From the NCBI GenBank assembly GCA_963761905.1, contig CAVXIQ010000001.1:62001-126000 (forward strand): a stretch of 64,000 nt of DNA, written 5' to 3'. This DNA is from Gaiellasilicea sp963761905. Its GTDB lineage: Bacteria > Actinomycetota > Thermoleophilia > Gaiellales > Gaiellaceae. The position numbers and the translations under genes are program-made. Under the pieces are notes generated by a model, which saw only the letters and a list, made by a program, of their open reading frames with translations, searched no databases and was not told where the DNA came from. The first letter of the stretch is position 1, and every line of letters starts with the position of its first letter. This document shows positions 42,375 to 51,010 of this stretch, piece after piece.

Positions 42375-43316
42375 TCAGATCAGAGTAGAGCCGCCCAGCC
42401 CGTCTGGCAAGGTCACGGTCAGGCCGAGCACGTCCGGGCGGTGATAGTGACCGGCCGGATCGAAGCGCTGCCGCTCCTCGGCGAGGCGGGCCGGATCGAG
42501 CTCCGCGTAGAGGATTCCCTCCTCGTCGTAGAGCGGGCCGGCCAGATACGCGCCGTCGGGACCGAGGATCGCGCTGCCGCCCCGGCCGAGGACGTCGCGC
42601 CCCTCGAGCTCGTCACGGAGCGGAAAGTCGGCCGGATACGACTCGGCCCGCTGGAAGTGGCACGGCGCGATCACGAATGCCCTCGACTCCCGGGCGATGT
42701 GGACGAGCGTCGCCTGCCAGGCATCGCCGTCGTCGGCCGTCGAGGCGATGTAGAGCTCGACGCCCGACTCGTAGAGCGCGAAGCGAGCGAGCGGCATGTA
42801 GTTCTCCCAGCAGATCAGGCCGCCGATCCGTCCGATCGGCGTCTCGAGCGCGCGCAGCCCTCGCCCGTCGCCCTGACCCCAGATCAGGCGCTCGTGATTC
42901 GTCGGCACGAGCTTCCTGTGGTGCAGCGCGAGCTCGCCCGCGGGCGAGTGGTAGAGGAGGGAGTTGTAGATCGTGCCCGGACGAGCGGGATCCACCTCGT
43001 TGACCCCGGTCACGAGCCAGATGCCGTGCTCACGAGCGATCGCGCCCAGCCTGTCGGCATCGGGGCCCGGCACCTCGAGCGATTCGCGGTGAAGGAGCCC
43101 GAAGGCCGCCTTCGCGCGTGGATCCGCCCAGCCGGCGAGCGCCTTCGCCCACGCCGAGGTCGGATAGGCGGGAACGAAGGTCTCCGGGAAGACGACGAGG
43201 CCTGCGCCCGCCGCGGCAGCCTCGGCCGTACGTTCCGCGAGCCGGTCGAGGGTCGCAGCTCGATCGAGGATCACCGGCTCGACCTGGCAACACGCGACGG
43301 TCAGCGGCTCGCGCAT
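42375..43316 (-). CDS. Nitrilase (carbon-nitrogen hydrolase superfamily)
   Basis: Encodes 313 residues with the catalytic triad: Glu in VVFPETFVPAYP (about 46), Lys in HHRKLVPTNHERL (about 133) and Cys in GLICWENYMPLAR (about 167). The CWENYMP form is that of true nitrilases (nitrile to acid plus ammonia) rather than amidases. IASTADDGDAWQ follows. Cytosolic, likely a multimeric helix of dimers. The start ATG at 43316 lies 5 bases after the cupin gene, so the two are co-transcribed. Substrate unknown. Confidence 0.93.
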   Translation of the reverse strand: MREPLTVACCQVEPVILDRAATLDRLAERTAEAAAAGAGLVVFPETFVPAYPTSAWAKALAGWADPRAKAAFGLLHRESLEVPGPDADRLGAIAREHGIWLVTGVNEVDPARPGTIYNSLLYHSPAGELALHHRKLVPTNHERLIWGQGDGRGLRALETPIGRIGGLICWENYMPLARFALYESGVELYIASTADDGDAWQATLVHIARESRAFVIAPCHFQRAESYPADFPLRDELEGRDVLGRGGSAILGPDGAYLAGPLYDEEGILYAELDPARLAEERQRFDPAGHYHRPDVLGLTVTLPDGLGGSTLI

Positions 43317-43321
43317 GTCGG

Positions 43322-43681
43322 TCAGGCCCAGGGCAGAGGTGTGTAGCCGCTCGTTCGCGGCGCCGAGACGATCAACAGGGTGACCTCGCCGTCGCTCTTG
43401 TTCGCGACGGTTCGCGTCGGCTCGGGGTCGAGCCGCGCGAAGGTCCCTGCGCGCGCCGGGTGATCCTCGCCGTCGATCACGAACGTGGCGTCGCCGGAGA
43501 GGACGATGAAGACCTCCTCCTGATCGCTCGCGACCTCGTCGTGCTCGGGAATCGACTCGCCGGGCGGGAGCTCGACCACGTTCATCCCGAACGACGTCAG
43601 CCCGAGGCTCTTGCGTGCGAGCGCCCATTTCGGGAACGGGCGCTCGAAGTCGTCGAGGTGCAGGATCGTGAACAAGGCCAT
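43322..43681 (-). CDS. Cupin-domain protein
   Basis: Encodes 119 residues forming one cupin barrel. Motif 1 is degenerate but recognisable (PPGESIPEHDEVASDQEEVFIVLSG in parts, about 40-64), and motif 2 lies around AGTFARLDPEPTRTV (about 78-92). Only some of the usual His/Glu metal ligands are present. First gene of the nitrilase operon, start ATG 43681. It may bind or tailor a small acid or nitrile; function is not determined. Confidence 0.85.
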   Translation of the reverse strand: MALFTILHLDDFERPFPKWALARKSLGLTSFGMNVVELPPGESIPEHDEVASDQEEVFIVLSGDATFVIDGEDHPARAGTFARLDPEPTRTVANKSDGEVTLLIVSAPRTSGYTPLPWA

Positions 43682-43818
43682 TTGCTTTCACGATCCTCGC
43701 AGACTCCGCGGGCCGGTGGAAGGTTTTCGTAAAGCCTCTGTGCAGGCGGTTTTCCGACAACCGGGGCAAGGCCATAACTAGCTGCTCTGTTCGATGCAGG
43801 GAAAACAGGAGGATTGGA

Positions 43819-44894
43819 ATGCACGCTGGAACGCGCAAGACCCGATCGCACGGACGGGGGGCGCTCGTCGCGCTCCTCGCAGTCACGTTGACGGGCCTCG
43901 TCGTGGCCGCCACGGCGCTGGCGGCGGCTCCCCGCTCGACCTCGCCGCCGACGATCGACGGCGTCTACCGTCAGGGCTCGACGCTGACCACGAGCAACGG
44001 CCTCTGGGCGAACGACCCGACGTCGTTCAGCTATCGCTGGCAGCGATGCGACTCGAACGGCGCCAATTGCGTCCTGATTTCGGGCGAGACCGGTAGGCGC
44101 TACCGGCTCGTCCAGGCGGACGTCGGCCGGACGATCGTGTCGCTGGTCACGGCGCAGAACGCCGACGGGAACGGGACGGCCAACTCCCGGCCGACGCCGG
44201 TGATCGCCGACAACACGACGCCTCAGAACACGAAGGAGCCCTCGATCTCAGGCACCGCGACGGTCGGTGAGACGCTGACCGCCGACGCCGGCAACTGGAC
44301 CGGCGCGCCGAACTTCCAGTACAGCTGGCTCCAGTGCGACGCGGCCGGCTCCGGCATGCACGGACTACGGGCGCTCGCGGCCGCACGTACGGCGTTCGTT
44401 CGGCCGACCAGGGCCGCACGCTTCGCGTCCAGGTGCGGGCGACGAACCCGCGCGGCTCGTCGACCGCGATCTCGAATCCGACCGCCGTCGTGCGCGCCGG
44501 TGGCGGCGGCGGCGGGGGTGGCGGCACCGCCGTCCCGATCTCGAGCGTCTCGCTTCCGGATCGGCTCGTGATGAGCAACTTCTCGGCAACCCCGTTCCGG
44601 AACCGCACCGATCCGGTGGTGCTGCGGATTCGGGTCAACGACACGCGTGGGCGGCTCGTCCAGGGTGCGCTCGTCTACGCGACCGCGGTTCCGTTCGGTC
44701 GGGTCACGACCGCGCCCGAGACGACCACCGACTCGCGGGGGATCGCCACGATCAGCGTTCGCGCCACGCAGCGGCTCGAGCTGAAGGCCGGCACCGCGGT
44801 GCAGTTCTTCCTGCGCACCCGGAAGCCCGGCGAGGACATCCTCGCGGGCGTCTCGAGCCGCCGGCTCGTCCAGGTCGCGATCATCCCCGGCTGA
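43819..44894 (+). CDS. Secreted protein with Ig-like repeats (frame broken by one base)
   Basis: From ATG 43819 (AGGAGG upstream) a signal peptide (core about 16-36) leads into two similar beta repeats. Each has the pattern PPTIDG or EPSISG, then L-T-NGLW or NWTG, FSYRWQRCD or FQYSWLQCD, and GRRYRLVQADVGRTI. Near 44365 the frame slips by one base; the next frame begins GRTYGVRSADQGRTLRVQV, the expected continuation of repeat 2. A Gly run of about nine and a C-terminal Big-like domain (GALVYATAVPFGRV) follow. The 1076-base interval lacks one base. Likely an extracellular adhesion or surface protein of unknown role. Confidence 0.8.
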
Positions 44895-44902
44895 TCGCAG
44901 CG

Positions 44903-44938
44903 CACGTGGGGCGCCCCGCTCTGGGCGCCCCACGTGCC
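44903..44938 (+). terminator. Hairpin after the secreted-protein gene
   Basis: A perfect 15-bp stem (44903-44917 with 44924-44938) around CGCTCT begins 8 bases after the stop codon. There is no U-run on either strand; termination or message protection are both possible. It separates two convergent genes. Confidence 0.7.
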
Positions 44939-44971
44939 GACATAGAGAAGGAGCGCGAGCGCCGCCCGCGT

Positions 44972-45670
44972 TCAGCGCGCCACGTCGACGACAGCTACCT
45001 CGGTCTCGGCGATCTCGTCGTCCGGATAGAGGAACCCGTAGGCGGCCGCTCCAAGCGCGCCGCCGGCAAACGGGCCGACGAAGTAGATCCAGAGGTCGCT
45101 CCACTCGCCTCCGACGAGCGCGGGGCCGAACGAGCGCGCTGGGTTGACGGAGGCGCCGCTGATCGGAATCGCCGCCAGGTGGACCGCGACGAGCGCGAGC
45201 GGGATCGCCAGGAGGGCCGTGCCCTGGACGCGCTCGCTCTTGGACGAGTGGAGGATCACGGCGACGAAGATCGCGGTCAAGAGCACCTCGAGCCAGAGCG
45301 CATCCCAGGCCGAAGCGCCGACCCCCACCGACGTGACCGTGCCGGCGACGTCGTCGCGGCTGAACGCCGCGAGCACGGCGAGCGAGGCGAGGACGCCACC
45401 CGCGAACTGGGCGACCCAGTACGCGACGAGATCGCGGGACTCGAGTCGGCCAGAGAGGAACATCGAGAGCGAGACGGCGGGGTTGTAATGGCCGCCGGAG
45501 ATCTCCGCGAAGGCGTAGAGACCGGCGAGGAGCGAGAGGCCGAAGCCGAACGCGACCGCCACGAGGATCGGCTCCTGCAGCGTCCCGGCCGAGAGAATGG
45601 CGAGCGAGCCTCCGAAGACGAGCGTGAAGGTGCCGAGGAGCTCGGCCACATACCTGCGGTTGTCGATCAT
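44972..45670 (-). CDS. Aquaporin / MIP-family channel
   Basis: Encodes 232 residues with six membrane helices and both pore boxes: HYNPAVS (about 60) and SVNPARS (about 176). The region before the second box has HLAAIPISGA, and the Arg after the second box forms the selectivity filter. The pattern is nearer to AqpZ water channels than glycerol facilitators. The start ATG 45670 is preceded by CAGGAGG; a longer frame upstream lacks sense. Inner membrane. Confidence 0.92.
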   Translation of the reverse strand: MIDNRRYVAELLGTFTLVFGGSLAILSAGTLQEPILVAVAFGFGLSLLAGLYAFAEISGGHYNPAVSLSMFLSGRLESRDLVAYWVAQFAGGVLASLAVLAAFSRDDVAGTVTSVGVGASAWDALWLEVLLTAIFVAVILHSSKSERVQGTALLAIPLALVAVHLAAIPISGASVNPARSFGPALVGGEWSDLWIYFVGPFAGGALGAAAYGFLYPDDEIAETEVAVVDVAR

Positions 45671-45773
45671 CGAACCTCCTGAGCGATGTGGGACGGGGCG
45701 GTGCGAGTCTCGCACCTCGACGCTGCCGGCGTTGCGATCGATCCATCACGCGAGACCGAGCCGGCGCGGCTCG

Positions 45774-46943
45774 TCAGCGCGCCGCCGGTGGGCTGAGCTC
45801 GCCGCTCTCGGCGACGCGCATCCCCCTCGCGCCGAAGTCGCTCTTCGAGAGCCCGCGAATCGCGGCGATCCCCGCACCGTTCGGATCCAGCTCGGGCGTG
45901 CCGTCGCCGACGAGCCGGACGGGGACGAGCCGCCCGCCGCCCCAGCTCCCGTCCTCGCGGAGCGAGACCTGGAGGATCCCGCTGACGCCCGACGCGCCGG
46001 TCAGCGCGAAGTTCCGGTAGGCCGAGAAGTTGCCGAGGCTGTAGGCGACGAGCCGGCCGCGATACCACTCGAGCCCCCGGAGGACGTGCGGCCCGTGCCC
46101 GAGCACGAGGTCGGCGCCGGCGTCGACCACGGCGTGGGCGAACGCGCGGGTGTCGCCGCGGTTCTCGCCGAGATGGAGCTCGGCTCCGATCGGGACATGC
46201 GTCGCCGCGTTCCCCTCCGCGCCCGCGTGCATCGTCACGACGACGAGATCTGCGGCCGCGGCGGCTCGGCTCACCAGCCGTCGCGCGTCGTCGAGGTCGC
46301 GGAGATCCTGCGCCCACGGATACGGCGCGAAGCCGACGACGGCGATTCGCGTTCCGCGCACCTGCTGGTACGCGATCTCGCCGGGACGGCCGGTCGAGCG
46401 GAGGCTGGCCGCGTCGAGCGCGGCCACCGTCTCTGCCTGACCCGTGGAGCCGAAGTCGAACGAATGGTTGTTGGCGAGGTTGAGCATCGTGAAGCCCGCC
46501 GCCCTCAGGTTCCTCGCGTACTCAGGCGGCGCGCGGAAGCTGTAGCAGCTCGTGCTTGCGCGACCGCACTTGGTCGAGCCAGTGTCTGTAAGCGCGGTCT
46601 CCAGATTTCCGAGGACCAGGTCGCCGCGAAGCTCGGGCGCGACGCCCGCGAAGAGGGAGCGTCCATCATCCGGCGGCAGCTCGGGCGTGGCCCCGAGCGC
46701 GACGTCTCCAGTCGCCGAGATCGTGATCTCCGGCGCCGGAGTGAGGACGGACGTTCTCCGCTCGTCGACGACCGCATTCGGGGCGGCGGCGGCGACGTGG
46801 CCCTTTGGGCTCGGGCTAGGTCTCGCAAGCGCGCTCGCGAGTGAGAGGACGAGCACCGCGAGAAATGCCACGAGGAAGACCGCGGCGACAACGCGTGCAC
46901 TGAGCCGCGGTGTTCGCGCGACAGCGTGTGGGCCGGAGGCCAT
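45774..46943 (-). CDS. CapA-family protein
   Basis: Encodes 389 residues with an N-terminal TM anchor (about 18-40) and an extracytoplasmic PGA_cap metallophosphatase-like domain. ATGDVALG (about 76), GNLETALTD (about 110), NLANNHSFDFG (about 155), TMHAGAE (about 236) and GHGPHVLRG (about 283) are the family blocks. CapA/PgsA is needed for poly-gamma-glutamate capsules in Bacillus, but most actinobacterial homologues are uncharacterised and no pgsBC genes are here. The start ATG 46943 is 68 bases from the tRNA-Sec on the other strand. Confidence 0.9.
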   Translation of the reverse strand: MASGPHAVARTPRLSARVVAAVFLVAFLAVLVLSLASALARPSPSPKGHVAAAAPNAVVDERRTSVLTPAPEITISATGDVALGATPELPPDDGRSLFAGVAPELRGDLVLGNLETALTDTGSTKCGRASTSCYSFRAPPEYARNLRAAGFTMLNLANNHSFDFGSTGQAETVAALDAASLRSTGRPGEIAYQQVRGTRIAVVGFAPYPWAQDLRDLDDARRLVSRAAAAADLVVVTMHAGAEGNAATHVPIGAELHLGENRGDTRAFAHAVVDAGADLVLGHGPHVLRGLEWYRGRLVAYSLGNFSAYRNFALTGASGVSGILQVSLREDGSWGGGRLVPVRLVGDGTPELDPNGAGIAAIRGLSKSDFGARGMRVAESGELSPPAAR

Positions 46944-47011
46944 TGGCTGTCGTACGACAGCGTCCTGGCCGTTCCTCCGCGGCGGAAGCCGCTACCGCTA
47001 GCGTGGCCGGC

Positions 47012-47104
47012 GGAGCGGCACGGGCCCGGTGGCCCAACCGGTCTTCAAAACCGGTCCGGTCGTGCAACCCACGGCTTGGTGGGTTCGACTCCCACGCCGC
47101 TCCG
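47012..47104 (+). tRNA. selC: tRNA-Sec (anticodon TCA)
   Basis: A 93-nt tRNA with an 8-bp acceptor (GGAGCGGC with GCCGCTCC, discriminator G), as required for selenocysteine tRNA. The anticodon stem CCGGT/ACCGG encloses CTTCAAA with anticodon TCA at 47045-47047. A long variable arm and a T-arm GTGGG-TTCGACT-CCCAC follow. CCA is not encoded. It reads UGA codons with SelB. selA and selB lie 6-9 kb upstream on the same strand; the pair is separated by unrelated genes. Confidence 0.96.
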
Positions 47105-47107
47105 TTC

Positions 47108-47413
47108 CTAGCTCTGCTCCCCGCGTACGTGGACAGCGACCTCGTACTCGCAGGCGCTCGCGACGGCGCTGTCGATCGAGCGGGCCGCTTCGCTGCGCAG
47201 TCGGCTCGCGGTGATCCGGCTCGCCTCGAGTCCGCGTCTCGTCGTCCACAGCGTCAGCGCCGTCGCCTTCTCTTCTTCCCCGCTGACGATGAAGAACCCC
47301 TCGCTGAACCCGTCGAGGTGTCCGATCTCCTCGAGCGCGGTGCGGAAGCTCGCGACGGCGTCGTCCATGCGCCCGTCGGGGATCTCGTAGGTGCTGACTC
47401 GCGCGTACATCAT
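47108..47413 (-). CDS. ABM-like (dimeric alpha/beta barrel) small protein
   Basis: Encodes 101 residues. YARVSTYEIPDGRMDDAVASF at the N terminus and FSEGFFIVSGEEEKATALTLW in the middle fit the ferredoxin-like fold of antibiotic-biosynthesis-monooxygenase-type proteins. No cofactor residues can be assigned. Start ATG 47413 (a second ATG follows directly) with AAGGGGG upstream. Its stop lies 3 bases from the tRNA-Sec, on the opposite strand. Confidence 0.78.
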   Translation of the reverse strand: MMYARVSTYEIPDGRMDDAVASFRTALEEIGHLDGFSEGFFIVSGEEEKATALTLWTTRRGLEASRITASRLRSEAARSIDSAVASACEYEVAVHVRGEQS

Positions 47414-47454
47414 GCCCCCTTCGTTTTCGAGGAGCGTAAGCGCTCGGAGTGGGG

Positions 47455-47489
47455 CGGTGCGGGCGGCTCCTTTCGGGCCGCCCGCACCG
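47455..47489 (-). terminator. Hairpin after the large secreted-protein gene
   Basis: A perfect 13-bp stem (47455-47467 with 47477-47489) lies 8 bases after the stop of the minus-strand gene ending at 47498. It has a 9-base loop and no clear U-run. Likely terminator or 3'-end stabiliser. Confidence 0.7.
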
Positions 47490-47497
47490 TGTTCGCG

Positions 47498-49225
47498 CTA
47501 GCCGCAGCCGGGAAGGCGGAAGTTCGCGATCCTCGTCTGCCAGCCGGCCGGGGAGCTCGCCTGCCCCGCGGCCGTGTAGTACTCGTTCACGTACCAGAAG
47601 GTGCAGTCGTCGACGGGGTCGACGTTGAGCGACGTGTAGTCGCCCCAGCGGGAGTTCGTCGTCGTCTGGATCCCGCTCCCGTTGACGATCGTCCCTTCGG
47701 CGACCGTCATCTGGCCCGCCGGGTCACTCGCGAGCCGGCCGGTGTAGCGGATCCCCGGGAAGACGTTCGTCCCGTTGACGACGCTGTAGCCGATCGCGAT
47801 CGACCCGTTCTTGTCCATCGCCGCCGAGCCCATCCAGCGGTGGACGCCGTCGGACGGGGCGTAGGTGCCCTGCTGGTGGATCGAGTAGACGCCGTCGACG
47901 CGGCGCAGCTCGTACCAGCGGACGCCGGCGATGCCGGGCCGCGCCTCGACCGACTGATTGGTCACGAGCGTCTCGTACGTGTTGAAGTTCCGATAGGCGA
48001 GCCGGTGGGTCGGACGCTGCCGGTACGAGAGGATGTCGATGTACTGCGCCGGAACCGCTCCGGGCTGCGGGAGGCAGTCGCGAGCCGTGGGCGCGCACGG
48101 GAAGATCGAGTCGAACGGCGCCGTCGCGAGCTCGATCGGCCCGGTGAGAGACGCCTTCGGGTTCTCCGACCACTTGACCTCGAGGTCGTAGACGTTGACC
48201 GCGTCCACGATCGGGCCGTCGGCGTAACCGCCCCCGTCGTCCTGGGTACCGACGATCGGTTGCGGATCGTGCTCCTGCGGCTTCTTGTTGCCATCGACGT
48301 CAGCCGGCAGAAGGCCGTCGCCGATGTCCTCGAGGTTCACGTCCGGGTCTTCCGAGTCGAGGAAGAACTGGATCGCTCGGGCATCCGCCCTTCCCTGCGC
48401 CATCCGCTTCGATTCGAGCGCGTAGACGCTGATCCCATAGCCGTCGACCGAGCCGAAGTCGCGGGTCGTCATCCCGTAGAAATGCGACCAGATGCCGTAC
48501 TTCGGATAGTCCGGGAAGTAGTAGCCGCCGTCCACGTCCGGCTGCGTGATGAACGCGTAGCGGTAGTACGAGCCCGTCGGATCGCCGCTCGTCGAGATCG
48601 CGACGCAGTTGTAGAAGGGCAGTGTCGGATCGTCGAGCCCGCGTGTGGTGAACTGGCTCAGGAGCCAGCGGTCGGCGAGCTGGTCGTAGAGCACGATCGG
48701 ATCCCCTGAGGGATCGGTGCAGTCCTCGATCGGGAAGCCGCCCCACAGCGCGCCGGTGTCGATCGGGCCGATCAGCTTGTTCCCGGCCTTGTCCCAGACG
48801 CCGAACACGAGATTGACCATCTCGACGTAGTGGTTCGGGCCGACGTCCCCGACGGGATCGGGAGGATTGACCCGGAAGCCGAAGATATTGAAGTTGTCCG
48901 TGTTGCTCAGGCCTTCGAAGTTGACGAGCGGCCCCAAGGCCGGCATCGCCGCGTACCCCGAGGTCTGGAGTCCTGCGTCCCCCGCGTAGCCGGCGTCGAC
49001 GTCGGCCACGGGAGCGTTCACGCTCCGGGTATTGCCGGCCGGTGCCTCGTAGACGCGAGTCGTCGGCCGGAGGATCGCCACCGGCGGCGAGACGTCGAAT
49101 GCCGCCGAGGTCGTGACCTTCGGCTTGGGTGCGGCGGTTCCGCCCGGCGCTGCGGCAAGCGCTCCGGCGAGAACGACACCGAGGACGACGAGCAGGCGCG
49201 CTCGCCGTGTGTGTCGCTGATCCAT
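47498..49225 (-). CDS. Large secreted protein of unknown function
   Basis: Encodes 575 residues with a signal peptide (HTRRARLLVVLGVVLAGALAA in parts, cleavage near GGTAA). The body is rich in Asp, Gly, Tyr and Trp and probably a beta-propeller: PPDPVGDVGPNHYVEMVN, DPSGDPIVLYDQLADRWLLSQF, YPKYGIWSHFYGMTT and RWGDYTSLNVDPVDDCTFWYVNEYY are blocks often found in exported actinobacterial and deinococcal proteins. No catalytic motif is recognised. The ATG at 49225 has AGGAGGG upstream; an in-frame start 60 bases earlier would spoil the signal peptide. Confidence 0.88.
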   Translation of the reverse strand: MDQRHTRRARLLVVLGVVLAGALAAAPGGTAAPKPKVTTSAAFDVSPPVAILRPTTRVYEAPAGNTRSVNAPVADVDAGYAGDAGLQTSGYAAMPALGPLVNFEGLSNTDNFNIFGFRVNPPDPVGDVGPNHYVEMVNLVFGVWDKAGNKLIGPIDTGALWGGFPIEDCTDPSGDPIVLYDQLADRWLLSQFTTRGLDDPTLPFYNCVAISTSGDPTGSYYRYAFITQPDVDGGYYFPDYPKYGIWSHFYGMTTRDFGSVDGYGISVYALESKRMAQGRADARAIQFFLDSEDPDVNLEDIGDGLLPADVDGNKKPQEHDPQPIVGTQDDGGGYADGPIVDAVNVYDLEVKWSENPKASLTGPIELATAPFDSIFPCAPTARDCLPQPGAVPAQYIDILSYRQRPTHRLAYRNFNTYETLVTNQSVEARPGIAGVRWYELRRVDGVYSIHQQGTYAPSDGVHRWMGSAAMDKNGSIAIGYSVVNGTNVFPGIRYTGRLASDPAGQMTVAEGTIVNGSGIQTTTNSRWGDYTSLNVDPVDDCTFWYVNEYYTAAGQASSPAGWQTRIANFRLPGCG

Positions 49226-49312
49226 GTGCCCTCCTTCTGACGGCGCGAGACGGCTTCGCCTCGTCGCTACGGGCTCCCCCTGCATGCGGCCCGTGTACCG
49301 CGAACCTAAACC

Positions 49313-50005
49313 GTGGGAGGCCGCGGAGCAATAGCCACGCGAAGAGCGGAGCTACTCTCGGCTGTTGTGCTCGTCGAGACGCTTGCCGCTGCGCTGATCT
49401 GCCTCGACCCGGGTCATGGCACCGCGCCCGAGATCGGTCGTCAGCTCGAGCCGATCGGACCGGGCTCGCGCGAGCTCAAGGTCAAGGACGGCGGTGGTGC
49501 CGCCGGCGAGGCGCCGGTGGCGCTCGCGATCGCGCGGCAGACGCGGACGCTCCTGCTGGCACGCGGCTTTCGGGTCGCTCTGACCCGCGAGCGCGACGGC
49601 TACCGCGGCGGCAACCGCGAGCGGGCGCGGTTCTGCAACGCCCGCGGGGCGGCGCTGATGATCCGGATCCACGCCGACGGCTCCACCGACCCGGCGCGGC
49701 ACGGCGCCGCCACGCTCGTGCCGGCGCTGCGCCGCGGCTGGACCGACGACGTCCATGGGCGGAGCGCCCGGGCGGGGCGGCTCGTCCAGCGGGAGCTCGT
49801 GCGCGCCACGAGAGCCCGAGATCTCGGCCTCGTCGAGCGCTCCGACCTGACGGGGTTCAACTGGGCGGACGTGCCGGTCGTGCTCGTCGAGACGGGCTTC
49901 CTGACGAACCCGGCGGAAGGCGCCCGTCTTCGCTCGGCGGCCTATCGGCAGCGGGTCGCGCGAGGGCTCGCGGCGGGCGCGGCCGCGTTCGTCAGCGCGG
50001 CCTGA
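49313..50005 (+). CDS. N-acetylmuramoyl-L-alanine amidase (Amidase_3)
   Basis: Encodes about 230 residues. Zinc-site motifs are CLDPGHG (about 30-36), a Glu after GEAP (about 66), RIHADGS (about 118-124) and the catalytic Glu in VLVETGFLTNP (about 189). These amidases cut the bond between muramic acid and the stem peptide of the cell wall. The N terminus from GTG 49313 holds a weak hydrophobic stretch (LLSAVVLVETLAAALI) that may be a signal; a GTG inside it is an alternative start. Diverges from the secreted-protein gene and overlaps the next gene tail to tail by 14 bases. Confidence 0.9.
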   Translation: MGGRGAIATRRAELLSAVVLVETLAAALICLDPGHGTAPEIGRQLEPIGPGSRELKVKDGGGAAGEAPVALAIARQTRTLLLARGFRVALTRERDGYRGGNRERARFCNARGAALMIRIHADGSTDPARHGAATLVPALRRGWTDDVHGRSARAGRLVQRELVRATRARDLGLVERSDLTGFNWADVPVVLVETGFLTNPAEGARLRSAAYRQRVARGLAAGAAAFVSAA

Positions 50006-50963
50006 TCCGGTAGACGACGCCACGGCCCCAGTCGCCGACGAGCAGCGCGCCGCCACCCGGCTCGACAGCGAGCCCGAGCGGGTGCTCGAACCCGTCTGCG
50101 AACGTCGACCAGCGCCCCGTGCGGACGTCGACGCGGACGAGCTTCCTGCCCCAGCGCTCGCTCAGGTACTGGCCCCACTCGGCGACGAACAGGCGGCCGC
50201 GCCAGAACGCGAGGCTGTCCGCGGAGGAGTGCGGCTCCAGCAACGCGACCGGCGGCGTGACCCCTCGGCACGTCCCGCGCAGCTCGCGCTCCCGCCAGCT
50301 CGACCAGCAGCCGGGCCAGCCATAGTCCGCGCCCTGCCGGATCAGCACGATCGTCTCGGCCGGCTCGGTCTCGCCGAGGTCGTCGCGCGCGTTGTCGGAG
50401 ACGTAGAGCCGGTCGCTGCCCGGCTCGAACGCGAGCCCGAACGGATTGCGGAGACCGCGCGCGACGACCCGAAGGTCGCTGCCGTCCTGCTTCGCCGAGA
50501 GGATCGCGGCGCTGCGCCGATCCTTCTCGACGCACGCGTTGCAGGTGGCGCCGCTTCCCAGGTAGAGCCGCCCGTCGGGCCCGACCGCCACCGTGTCCTG
50601 CTGATGGCGGCCGAAGGGGAGCCCGGAGAGGATCGTCCGCCGGGAGACGACGCTCTTGCCGCGTACGACGAGCCTGTGGAGCGACCCCTGCGCGGAGACG
50701 AACAGCGTCGAGCCGCTCCACGCGAGCCCGAGCGGCGTCCGGAAGCCACGAGCGAGCACCCGCGGGCGCGCCGAGCCACGGCCGACGGCAACGAGCTCGC
50801 CCTTCTCCTGGGTCGCGTAGAGCAGCCCATCCGGCCCGAACGCGAGCGCGGTGGGGCGCCGAAGACCGGTCGCGTAGAGCTCGGCCACGTAGCCGGGGGC
50901 CAGCTCGAGCGCGGAGGCCGGAGCCGGTGAGCGCTGCGGCGCGGCGGAGGACGGCGTGCCCAC
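49992..50963 (-). CDS. PQQ-dependent sugar dehydrogenase-like beta-propeller protein
   Basis: Encodes at least 323 residues with repeated propeller blades: GLRRPTALAFGPDGLLYATQ, FRTPLGLAWSGSTLFVS, DTVAVGPDGRLYLGSG, LRNPFGLAFEPGSDRLYVSDN and HPLGLAVEPGGGALLVGD. This is the soluble glucose/sorbosone dehydrogenase fold, though cofactor residues cannot be confirmed. The GTG at 50963 lies in what looks like a signal peptide: in-frame residues before it read RRSTLGLLALAAVAL, but no ATG, GTG or TTG precedes them before the upstream gene. The true start may be CTG near 51023 or hidden by an indel. Probably exported. Confidence 0.82.
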   Translation of the reverse strand: MGTPSSAAPQRSPAPASALELAPGYVAELYATGLRRPTALAFGPDGLLYATQEKGELVAVGRGSARPRVLARGFRTPLGLAWSGSTLFVSAQGSLHRLVVRGKSVVSRRTILSGLPFGRHQQDTVAVGPDGRLYLGSGATCNACVEKDRRSAAILSAKQDGSDLRVVARGLRNPFGLAFEPGSDRLYVSDNARDDLGETEPAETIVLIRQGADYGWPGCWSSWRERELRGTCRGVTPPVALLEPHSSADSLAFWRGRLFVAEWGQYLSERWGRKLVRVDVRTGRWSTFADGFEHPLGLAVEPGGGALLVGDWGRGVVYRIRPR

Positions 50964-51010
50964 GAGCGCGACCGCCGCCAGCGCGAGCAGCCCGAGGGTC
51001 GACCTCCGAG

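Noticed and set aside
45774..46943. Capsule (poly-gamma-glutamate) locus
   Set aside because: Only the CapA-like protein is present; no pgsB/capB or pgsC/capC partner is encoded.
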